Origin: Gemmatimonadota bacterium
GTDB taxonomy: Bacteria > Gemmatimonadota > Gemmatimonadetes > Gemmatimonadales > Gemmatimonadaceae
DNA length: 9,516 nucleotides
Assembly: GCA_003222065.1 (NCBI GenBank)
Contig: QHUV01000046.1
Span: 1 to 9,516 of the forward strand
Reading direction: 5' to 3'
The notes below the pieces were generated by a model, which searched no databases, was not told the DNA's origin, and worked only from the letters and a program-made list of their open reading frames with translations. This document shows positions 1 to 5,563 of this stretch, piece by piece. The position numbers and the translations under genes are program-made. Each line of letters begins with the position of its first letter. Positions within the stretch are counted from its first letter, which is position 1.

Positions 1-256
1 TAGGCGCTGGAACGATGGAACACGTCGCCAGGCTGAGACGAGGAGATGTCCGCGTCCGCGGACGAAAGCCAGCTGTCGGGGCAGCGGCCGAAATAGCCGC
101 CCTCCGCTGCAACCGTAATGCGGGACGTCATTTGCGCGCGACGGCACGATGTCATGACGCTCGGCGCGCGCGTTGCTCTTTCGAATCCGTGAAAGACGCG
201 TCGCCAGCGACGCTCAGGCATCACGACTAACGCGCTCGTTTGCAGAGGAGGCGCAT
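1..256. other. Leader/intergenic region upstream of the secreted repeat protein
   Basis: I see no convincing gene in this stretch. It contains a perfect 12-base palindrome CGTCCGCGGACG (53-64). It also contains a hairpin with 7-base arms, GCAGCGG (81-87) and CCGCTGC (104-110). A second compact inverted repeat, GCGTCGC-CA-GCGACGC (198-213), lies about 44 bases before the next start codon. The structures could be 5'-UTR folds, a terminator of an upstream gene, or an operator; nothing in the sequence decides between these. I compared the stretch by eye with TPP, cobalamin and c-di-GMP riboswitch signatures and found no match. A minus-strand frame open to the left edge (start at 155 or 131) is mentioned under findings. 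Confidence 0.5.
245..251 (+). promoter_or_regulatory. Strong Shine-Dalgarno site (GAGGAGG)
   Basis: GAGGAGG lies five bases before the ATG at 257. It decides the start of the secreted repeat protein: the reading frame is open further upstream to 173, but only the 257 start has a ribosome-binding site and yields an N-terminal signal peptide. It is the only textbook Shine-Dalgarno site I see among the genes of this window. Confidence 0.8.
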
Positions 257-1135
257 ATGACTATGTATCGTTCGACTGTTCGCATGTTCTCGGTTGCCGT
301 CCCGCTCCTGATCGGCGGTGCGCCCGCGTTGATGGCCCAGGGGCGCAATCTATTTTCGTGGACTGGCCGCGTCGATCGTGAGGTCCAGATCTCGATGCGG
401 GGCCGCGACGTCTGGACCAATGGCATCGATCGCGACGATGGTGGGCGAAGCCGCTTGAACGTGGCGTCGGCGTTGCCCCGTACCGACGGCTACGTGCGCG
501 TCCAAGCTGTCGATGGACGCGGCGACGTGTCCGTCGTCCAGCAGCCCTCCGCCTACAACAACTACACGACGATCGTGCGCGTCCGGGACCGCAGCAGCGG
601 GTCCGATCGTTATCGACTGAACGCGTACTGGGAATCGCGCTACTCGGACAATCGGGGTGGCAACGGCGGTTACGGCCGACAGGGCAGAGACGGTGGCGAT
701 GACGGCAACGGCTCCTGGGGCCGCAACGGCGACAGCCGTGACGTGCCATCGCGTATCGATCCGCGTGACCGCTCGAATGGCGGCTGGGGGAACGGCGGCT
801 CCGGCAACGGCGGCTACGGCAACGGCGGCTACGGCAACGGCGCCGCCCTTCGTTGGTCCGGCAACGTCGACAGTGATCTCGAGATTCGTCTCGCGGGCCG
901 GCGTTTCGACGAGCGCACCCTCAGTGGCGGCGCGACGCGCGATGAGCGCAGCTCGGTGATCGGCGAGGGAGTACCGCGGCGTGACGTGCAGGTCGTCATC
1001 TCGCAGCGCCAGGGTCGTGGCCAGGTGTACGTCGCCCAACAGCCGTCGTCGTACAACGGCTATACCGCGGTCATTCGCGTACATGATCCGCAGGGTGGGT
1101 ATGGCTACTACGATTTTGAGGTTGATTACAGGTAG
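257..1135 (+). CDS. Secreted protein with a duplicated domain and Gly/Asn-rich linker (unknown function)
   Basis: The protein has 292 residues. Residues 1-27 look like a signal peptide: basic start, hydrophobic core around 11-25, likely cut after A27 (ALMA|QG). Residues 32-125 and 197-292 are two diverged copies of one domain. Both begin with a W-x-G-x-V-D pattern (W35/W200), and both contain a matching block QQPS-Y-N-YT-RV-D (95-111 and 261-277, 11 of 17 residues identical). Between them, residues 126-196 form a low-complexity linker rich in Gly, Asn, Asp and Arg, including GNGGY repeats. There are no cysteines, no membrane segment after the signal and no catalytic motif I recognise. The predicted secondary structure looks like beta strands, so an envelope or extracellular binding role is possible, but that is inference. 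The gene stands alone, with a strong ribosome site in front and a large hairpin behind it. I do not recognise the family. Confidence 0.88.
   Translation: MTMYRSTVRMFSVAVPLLIGGAPALMAQGRNLFSWTGRVDREVQISMRGRDVWTNGIDRDDGGRSRLNVASALPRTDGYVRVQAVDGRGDVSVVQQPSAYNNYTTIVRVRDRSSGSDRYRLNAYWESRYSDNRGGNGGYGRQGRDGGDDGNGSWGRNGDSRDVPSRIDPRDRSNGGWGNGGSGNGGYGNGGYGNGAALRWSGNVDSDLEIRLAGRRFDERTLSGGATRDERSSVIGEGVPRRDVQVVISQRQGRGQVYVAQQPSSYNGYTAVIRVHDPQGGYGYYDFEVDYR
791..841 (+). repeat. 15-base tandem repeat in the glycine-rich linker
   Basis: The unit AACGGCGGCTACGGC occurs at 806-820 and 821-835, with a one-codon variant at 791-805 (TCC for TAC) and a partial copy at 836-841. It encodes NGGYG/NGGSG pentapeptides in the linker between the two domains of the secreted protein. 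The near identity of the units suggests recent slippage, so linker length may vary between strains. Confidence 0.85.
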
Positions 1136-1172
1136 CTCACCCTCACCCCACTCGCGATCTCGACGCAGAGAG

Positions 1173-1269
1173 CGAGCCCAGCGACCAGAAATCAGCGGCG
1201 AGCGATGAGCTGTGAGCAAGCTTGGCTCAGAGCTGATCGCTCGCCGCTGATTTCTCGTCGCTGGGCTCG
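1173..1269. repeat. Long near-perfect inverted repeat between convergent genes
   Basis: The arms 1173-1220 and 1221-1269 are reverse complements over about 48 bases. They contain three single-base mismatches (each C opposite C or G opposite G) and one single-base bulge, centred on AAGCTT (1218-1223). Within the arms the sequence has a 7-base period: four units end in AGC on the left (1190-1217), mirrored by four units beginning GCT on the right (1225-1252). No T-run follows, so it is not a classical intrinsic terminator. Its place between the ends of two convergent genes (1135 and 1317) fits a bidirectional transcription stop or 3'-end stabiliser. A non-autonomous palindromic repeat element is the other possibility. 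Confidence 0.85.
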
Positions 1270-1316
1270 TCTTCGACGTCGCGATACCGAATTGGCCGCA
1301 GCGTAGCGCCGCGTTG

Positions 1317-2273
1317 CTACTCCTCGCTCGGCGGCCCTCCACTCCGCGCGACTTGATCGGCCCTGATTTTCCCGGCATCGAACTTTTTCGCGCTCGCCAG
1401 CATCTTGTCGATCGTCTCGTCGAAATCGGCGGTTGGCTTGCGCTGAAAGCGCAACGGATTGACGCGGGCGACGACGAATGCCTTGAGATACGGACTCTCC
1501 ATTCCGCGCGACTTGAGGGTTTTGACTGCCTCGTTCACCGCTTCGTTGAGCGCGAGGAGCTTCTCGGCGCGTTCGCGTCGCGTCGCCAATGCGTTAGGCA
1601 GCTTGGCGGAGAGAAACTTGTCACAGCGCTTGAGGACGGGGTGATAGACTCCCCCGGAGAAGCGTCCATTTTGCTGGTAGCACAGGCCTAACGTCACGAA
1701 TGCCGCCTCCTCGAACTCGACGGCGAACTCGCGCTCGGGACGGTCGTCGAGCGCGGCGAGGGCTTCGGCGAGCCGCACGACCTCCAACGCCTTCTCGCGA
1801 AGATTGTGCGCCTTCTCGGTGTTGAGGAGCAGGATGCGGTGCGCAACCTCCGGCTCCGGGACGACAATCGCGACGATCGACCGCGCACCGAGCTGGCGGA
1901 GCGCGCCGAGTCGATGATAGCCGTTAGGCGACCAGTACTTTCCATCGCCGGCCGGCACGGCGATCACGGGGTCGAGAAAGCGATCGAGCGTGTCGATGGC
2001 GTTCGCGAGTCGGCCGACGTGCGCTTCGGAAAGATCACGCTGAAAGGGCGTCGGCTCGACGCGCTCCAAGGGCAGCGCGGCAAGGAGCTGCCAATGTCCG
2101 CCCAATGGATCGCGATAGGTGGCGAGCACTGTCCCCTCGTCATCCGCGATCGTGCGGGCAAGGGTGGAAACGGACACTGGAGGCGTCGCGCTCGTTAGGC
2201 GACGGGCCTCGAGTCCGCGCGACGCGGGGGGCGCCTCGGCCTTCTTCTTTCGCGTGCGTTTGGCGGCAGCCAC
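1317..2273 (-). CDS. Stand-alone ParB-like nuclease-domain protein
   Basis: The protein has 318 residues and starts with GTG at 2273. The first 15 residues are Lys/Arg/Ala-rich. A ParB-N/sulfiredoxin-like domain occupies about residues 66-140: a beta strand with a P-x-x-FQRD block (74-80), a helix that selects positions (83-98), the DPVIAV strand (101-106) and NGYHRLGAL (117-125). The last is the family's G-x-R-R-x-x-A-type phosphate-binding box in its H-R variant. After it come NTEKAHNLREKALE (151-164) and a mainly helical C-terminal half. There is no recognisable ParB helix-turn-helix and no parA or parS nearby, so a role in chromosome segregation is doubtful. Related ParB-box proteins act as CTP/ATP-dependent switches, transcription regulators or nucleases; which applies here is unknown. 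The start lies 18 bases after the stop of the membrane coiled-coil gene, so the two are probably co-transcribed. The gene contains four of the six GCCTAACG octamers in the window. Confidence 0.85.
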   Translation of the reverse strand: MAAAKRTRKKKAEAPPASRGLEARRLTSATPPVSVSTLARTIADDEGTVLATYRDPLGGHWQLLAALPLERVEPTPFQRDLSEAHVGRLANAIDTLDRFLDPVIAVPAGDGKYWSPNGYHRLGALRQLGARSIVAIVVPEPEVAHRILLLNTEKAHNLREKALEVVRLAEALAALDDRPEREFAVEFEEAAFVTLGLCYQQNGRFSGGVYHPVLKRCDKFLSAKLPNALATRRERAEKLLALNEAVNEAVKTLKSRGMESPYLKAFVVARVNPLRFQRKPTADFDETIDKMLASAKKFDAGKIRADQVARSGGPPSEE

Positions 2274-2291
2274 AGTGCCCGGAAATCTCGC

Positions 2292-3074
2292 TCAGCTCCG
2301 CCGAACGCGCACCTCTTGCTGCTGATTCTGGAAGACGATCGGCTCCGGCGAGCCCGCCCCAAGCGCTGGCAGCGCCTGCCCACCGGGCAAACCGGGCGTT
2401 CCCGACGCGCTGCCTTCCGCGTTCGGCGCCGAGCCGTCACGCTGCGTCATGATCTTGGTGATGAAGCGCTGGCCTTCCGAAACGCGCTCCATCTCGATTG
2501 CGATCGTATCCACCGCGTGCTCGAGCCGCTCGAGACGTTGGGACGCGTCGAACCACCCCGGCGGGATGACTGGGCGCGCCGCACGCCGCCACATCACCTT
2601 CGCGGCCGACATCGCGAGTGGTCCAAGCACGAAGATGATGAAGACGATTGAGATTCCCGTGATCTGACCAGGATTCACGAATGGAAACTGGTCGGGCGTG
2701 CCCACGGACGTGCTCACCTGCGTACCCAGCGCGAGGGCGCGACCAGATTGAGCGAGGTCGAGCTCGAGCTGTGAGAGCCGCTGATCGAGGATTCTCAACT
2801 GCTGGTCGAGACCTGAACGATTTGCCCCCGTCGCGCTCTCATATTGTCTCGCGATGGTATTGCGGCGACTCCGGACATTTTCGATCTGGCTCGATATGAC
2901 GTCACGCCGCGCACGCAGATTGGCGATTTCCTGCGCCGTTCGCGGGATCGGAAAATCAAAGCTGGGTGTACTCGTAACCGGCGGCGCGACCGGCGCCGGA
3001 GCCTGTGGGGGCGCGGGCGCAGCCGGGCCGGGCGTAATCGGTGCCTGTGGCAAGTAGGGTTGCATGCGCCCCAT
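2292..3074 (-). CDS. Proline-rich, coiled-coil single-span membrane protein (unknown function)
   Basis: The protein has 260 residues from ATG 3074; a second in-frame ATG at 3065 is equally possible and would remove three residues. Regions in order: a Pro/Ala-rich disordered N-terminus (8-34); a charged, heptad-like helical region (about 46-113, many Arg/Gln/Leu) that should form a coiled coil; one clear transmembrane helix (about 137-158, ITGISIVFIIFVLGPLAM); a basic MWRRAARP stop-transfer segment (161-168); a second short helical stretch (176-210); and a Gly/Pro/Gln-rich tail. There is no signal peptide and no enzyme motif. The basic residues after the helix suggest that the C-terminal part is cytoplasmic and the N-terminal coiled coil is outside, but the arginine-rich N-terminal coil argues against a firm topology call. 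It directly precedes the ParB-like gene, so the two products may work together, perhaps as a membrane anchor and a DNA- or nucleotide-binding partner. That is inference. I recognise no named family. Confidence 0.82.
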   Translation of the reverse strand: MGRMQPYLPQAPITPGPAAPAPPQAPAPVAPPVTSTPSFDFPIPRTAQEIANLRARRDVISSQIENVRSRRNTIARQYESATGANRSGLDQQLRILDQRLSQLELDLAQSGRALALGTQVSTSVGTPDQFPFVNPGQITGISIVFIIFVLGPLAMSAAKVMWRRAARPVIPPGWFDASQRLERLEHAVDTIAIEMERVSEGQRFITKIMTQRDGSAPNAEGSASGTPGLPGGQALPALGAGSPEPIVFQNQQQEVRVRRS

Positions 3075-3130
3075 ACGAGCAGGGTTCGCTTCAGGTTACA
3101 TGACGGCCGAAGGCGCAACTGCTGAACTGT

Positions 3131-4126
3131 CTAATGCTGCCTGGGTGACTCCAGCCATTGAGCCGGCAAGCAGCGTCCTTGAGTGCCTCCGAGAAACTGC
3201 ACTCCCACGCAGCTGCGCCCTCGAGCAGTTGCGCTCTCCGCAGTTGCGCCGTTGGTGTCCCGGAGGTGCGCAACGAGAAAGTCGCCAACGCGGCGCTCGT
3301 ACTCGACGGGCGCATACTCGTGCATGTCCTCGTGTCCCGCCCCACTTACCTCCCAGAACTCCTTCGGACTGGCGGCACGCGCGAAGAGCGCCCGCGATTC
3401 CGTCAATCGGGTGTACTGATCGGCCGTTCCCGCGATGAGGAGCAGCGGCTCGCTGACGTTGCCGATGACGTCGATCGGTCGTAGGCGTCCCGGGTCGACG
3501 CCAATCTTGGGTGCGACGAGTTGAATGAGTGCGGGAGCGACGGCATTACCAAGAAAACCGAAGGGACCGAGCCAACTGCGCAGCCGATCGGCAACGGCGT
3601 CATCAAAGGTCGGATAGACCGACTCGAGCACGAGCGCGTCGACGGCGAGCGGCCTCGAGCCGACCAGCGTCGCCGCGCCCCCCATGGACACGCCGATGAT
3701 GCCGACCCGCTCCCCTGGCGCTCGCGCGCGCAGGAAGGCGAGCGCGGCTTCAGCATCGAGACTCTCGAGCGCGCCGAACGTGATGTGGCGTCCCGGACTC
3801 TCGCCGTGGGCTTGAAAGTCGGGCGCCAACACCGTGAAGCCGGCCCGATGTAGGAACCCGGCTCGACTGAGCATGCTGGCGCGGCTACCTCCCATGCCGT
3901 GCAGGAGGAGTACGGCGCCGGCCCCCGATCGACCGGGCGCGAGCCACGCCCGGATGACGCTACCCGATTGGCTTGGGAACGCGACCGTCTGGGCACCGAG
4001 GCTCAGGGGCGCGCTGCCGACATGGCTATGAGCAGGCCGGGCGAAGACGCAGCCGCCCGCGCCGAGCAGAAACATTGCGGCGGTCGAGCCACGTACCAAT
4101 CGTTGGGCGGTCGCGCGGGTCTTCAT
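3131..4126 (-). CDS. Exported alpha/beta hydrolase (serine hydrolase, possible lipoprotein)
   Basis: With ATG 4126 the product has 331 residues. Residues 1-26 are basic then hydrophobic and end in LLGAGGC, an imperfect lipobox with Cys26, so outer-membrane or periplasmic placement is likely. The core is a complete alpha/beta hydrolase: the HGMGG oxyanion loop (76-80), DFQAHGES (103-110), the nucleophile elbow GVSMGG with Ser147, acid Asp236 in IAGTADQYT, and His265 in SGAGHEDMH. It resembles the dienelactone hydrolase/BAAT-like or serine aminopeptidase S33 type esterases; the substrate cannot be read. The fold ends near residue 290. The last 41 residues form an unusual low-complexity tail encoded by short repeats. 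In-frame ATGs at 4138 and 4180 are alternative starts, but 4126 gives the cleanest signal sequence. The frame stays open to 4501 antisense to the next gene, which is a shadow. It is divergent from another hydrolase, 141 bases away. Confidence 0.87.
   Translation of the reverse strand: MKTRATAQRLVRGSTAAMFLLGAGGCVFARPAHSHVGSAPLSLGAQTVAFPSQSGSVIRAWLAPGRSGAGAVLLLHGMGGSRASMLSRAGFLHRAGFTVLAPDFQAHGESPGRHITFGALESLDAEAALAFLRARAPGERVGIIGVSMGGAATLVGSRPLAVDALVLESVYPTFDDAVADRLRSWLGPFGFLGNAVAPALIQLVAPKIGVDPGRLRPIDVIGNVSEPLLLIAGTADQYTRLTESRALFARAASPKEFWEVSGAGHEDMHEYAPVEYERRVGDFLVAHLRDTNGATAESATARGRSCVGVQFLGGTQGRCLPAQWLESPRQH
3209..3249. repeat. Short direct repeats in the 3' end of the hydrolase gene
   Basis: GCAGYTGCGC occurs three times at 15-16 base spacing (3209-3218, 3225-3234, 3240-3249). 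A reverse-complement copy GCGCAACTGC lies just downstream of the gene's stop codon (3113-3122). The repeats encode the ATA/ASC-like low-complexity part of the hydrolase tail. The inverted copy could pair with the repeats in the transcript; its function is unknown. Confidence 0.65.
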
Positions 4127-4267
4127 AGACCATCCCATTTGCACGAGCCGTTCCGCGCTGCTCGGGTTCACACGAGCCATTGTGTCGTCTGCGGGGTCTA
4201 AGGGGACCACGCCTCCTCTGGTGACCTGGCACGCTCGGTGTGTGTCTTTGTTGTCGAGCAACTCATC
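4127..4267. promoter_or_regulatory. Divergent intergenic region between two hydrolase genes
   Basis: This 141-base gap separates the start codons of two head-to-head genes, so it must hold promoters for both. I see no clear -35/-10 pair, operator palindrome or Shine-Dalgarno site. If the leftward gene starts at the alternative ATG 4180, or the rightward one at GTG 4238, the gap shrinks to as little as about 57 bases. Confidence 0.45.
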
Positions 4268-5269
4268 ATGTCTCTGGGAATAGCCTGGCACACCGTCATT
4301 CTGTTCTTCGGCCTTGTCGCCTTCGCACCGACAAGGTTCGGAGACTTGTTGCCGCATCCGATGCCGGTTGCGGACTACGCGGCCGCCGTCGCGCGCATTG
4401 GGAGCATTCAGGCGCGCGAGGACAGCATCGTCGCGCCTGGCGGTGGATCGATCTTGCTGACGCATGGTCAGCGCACGGCACGCGTCGTCGTCCTCTTTCA
4501 TGGGCTCACCGACTCGCCCTTGCAGTACTTCCCTTTCGCGCAGCGTCTCTTCGCGCAGGGGGACAACGTGTTCGTTCCGCGACTACCGCATCACGCCGAG
4601 CGCGGCGGGCACTTCGCGGACATGGGGCGACTGACGGCGCAGGAGCTGCGCGACCTCGGCGACGTGTCGGTGGACGTGGCGCGCGGGCTCGGCGACACGG
4701 TGATCGTCTCGGGACTGAGCGCGGGCGGGACGATCGCGGCGTGGGTCGGACAGTATCGCTCGGATGTCGGCCGTGTCGTGCTCGTCGCGCCCGCCCTCGA
4801 GGTCACGCACGTGCCGTCGTTATTGAACGGCGCGGTGCTGCGGATCGCATTGCGGGTGCCTAATGTCTCGAGGGCGTCGCCGCGCGATAGTACGGAGCCA
4901 GATCGCATGCCGGGCTGGGCGACGCACGCCGTTGCGCAAACACTCAAGTTGGGCATCGCCGTCCGTCGTGCCGCCGCCGGGCGACCAGCGGCAGTTCGAG
5001 AAGTGACCGTGCTGCTAAACGCCAACGATCACACGATTGCCAACGGCGCCGCCATCGATCTTGCTCGCCGCTGGCAGCAGCGCGGAGCCGTGACGCACGT
5101 GTATCAGTTGCCCGACACGCTTCGCTTACCGCACGACGTCATCGATCCACGGCATCCGGGGAGCAATACGAGCGCCGTCTACCCGGTGCTGGACGCGCTC
5201 CTGGCTGGCACGCGGCCGGCGCCATGGGTGGCCGATCTGAGTGGTGAGTGGCGAGTCGTGAGTAAATAG
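4268..5269 (+). CDS. Membrane-anchored or exported alpha/beta hydrolase
   Basis: From ATG 4268 the protein has 333 residues; an in-frame GTG at 4238 would add ten. Residues 7-20 form a hydrophobic helix (uncleaved anchor or signal peptide). Hydrolase motifs follow: LFHGLTDSP (77-84, oxyanion loop), the nucleophile elbow GLSAGG with Ser151, a likely acid Asp254 in LLNANDHT, and a catalytic His in LPHDVIDPRHPG (His289 is the best fit, His296 possible). FHGLTDSP plus the late LPHD motif is the pattern of carboxylesterase/monoacylglycerol-lipase type enzymes, so a lipid or carboxyl ester is the likely substrate class. It shares only the fold with its divergent neighbour, so the pair is not a recent duplication. 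The last residues (GEWRVVSK) are encoded by an intergenic-type 7-base repeat that overlaps the stop codon, which suggests that the original C-terminus was replaced or extended. Confidence 0.87.
   Translation: MSLGIAWHTVILFFGLVAFAPTRFGDLLPHPMPVADYAAAVARIGSIQAREDSIVAPGGGSILLTHGQRTARVVVLFHGLTDSPLQYFPFAQRLFAQGDNVFVPRLPHHAERGGHFADMGRLTAQELRDLGDVSVDVARGLGDTVIVSGLSAGGTIAAWVGQYRSDVGRVVLVAPALEVTHVPSLLNGAVLRIALRVPNVSRASPRDSTEPDRMPGWATHAVAQTLKLGIAVRRAAAGRPAAVREVTVLLNANDHTIANGAAIDLARRWQQRGAVTHVYQLPDTLRLPHDVIDPRHPGSNTSAVYPVLDALLAGTRPAPWVADLSGEWRVVSK
5238..5265 (+). repeat. Degenerate 7-base tandem repeat at the 3' end of the hydrolase gene
   Basis: There are four consecutive heptamers (TGAGTGG, TGAGTGG, CGAGTCG, TGAGTAA) directly before the stop codon TAG at 5267. 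The same period and a related GAG-containing unit appear in the arms of the hairpin at 1173-1269. It is likely an intergenic repeat family that has intruded into the coding end. Confidence 0.7.
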
Positions 5270-5563
5270 CTGCGGCGCGGCGAAACGAAGCTTTGCTTGC
5301 CGAGCGACCATTGCGACCGGTCACGCCAATTGATCACGGATCACGCGGATCTCTTTCTGATTGCTCCTCGTCGGTGACGGGTCTCCGCTCTCCACGAGCC
5401 AAGTCTGCATTTGTGCCGTTAACAAAGACTCACAATGTTACGGAGGCCGCTGGAGCCGTCGCGCCAGAACGAGTCATTCGAATAGATCCGGGTAATCCGT
5501 GATCAAATGGCCAGATTTGTTCGCAGTCTCTTACCGGGTGCACCGAAAGCGACGTTCCGGCCG
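5270..5563. other. Gene-free stretch between convergent genes
   Basis: No credible gene lies here; a 69-codon TTG-initiated frame (5293-5502) consists largely of repeat sequence and has no ribosome site. The stretch holds a 7-base-periodic segment (5332-5352: GATCACG twice, then CGGATCT), a 19-base inverted repeat described separately, and an AT-richer patch around 5405-5445. In that patch CCGTTAAC (5417-5424) can pair with GTTACGG (5437-5443), leaving one bulged base. This weak hairpin could end transcription from either side, but there is no T-run. Confidence 0.6.
5326..5510. repeat. 19-base inverted repeat pair bracketing about 147 bases
   Basis: CCAATTGATCACGGATCAC (5326-5344) and the reverse complement of 5492-5510 agree at 17 of 19 positions, with a perfect 12-base core TTGATCACGGAT. 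The 185-base unit contains no open frame of note. Possible explanations are the ends of a decayed non-autonomous element or two independent copies of a genome-wide repeat in opposite orientation. No target-site duplication is evident. Confidence 0.65.

Noticed and set aside
30..120. Possible riboswitch (a CTGAGA word and two hairpins)
   Set aside because: The rest of the TPP consensus is missing, and no cobalamin, glycine or c-di-GMP core is present; the downstream gene does not suggest a ligand.
350..1378. 342-codon minus-strand open frame opposite the secreted repeat protein
   Set aside because: It is an Ala/Val/Arg-rich shadow of a GC-rich repetitive gene and runs through the hairpin. The plus frame has a strong ribosome site, a signal peptide and a duplicated domain.
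1317..2273. Chromosome or plasmid partition locus
   Set aside because: There is no parA and no parS-like palindrome nearby, and the protein lacks an evident helix-turn-helix, so it is treated as a stand-alone ParB-like protein.
4127..4501. N-terminal extension of the leftward hydrolase to 4501
   Set aside because: The extra 125 codons are antisense to the divergent hydrolase, highly charged and unlike any export signal; the start at 4126 gives a clean signal sequence.
5293..5502. 69-codon open frame in the convergent intergenic region
   Set aside because: TTG start, no ribosome site, and its sequence largely consists of repeat arms.
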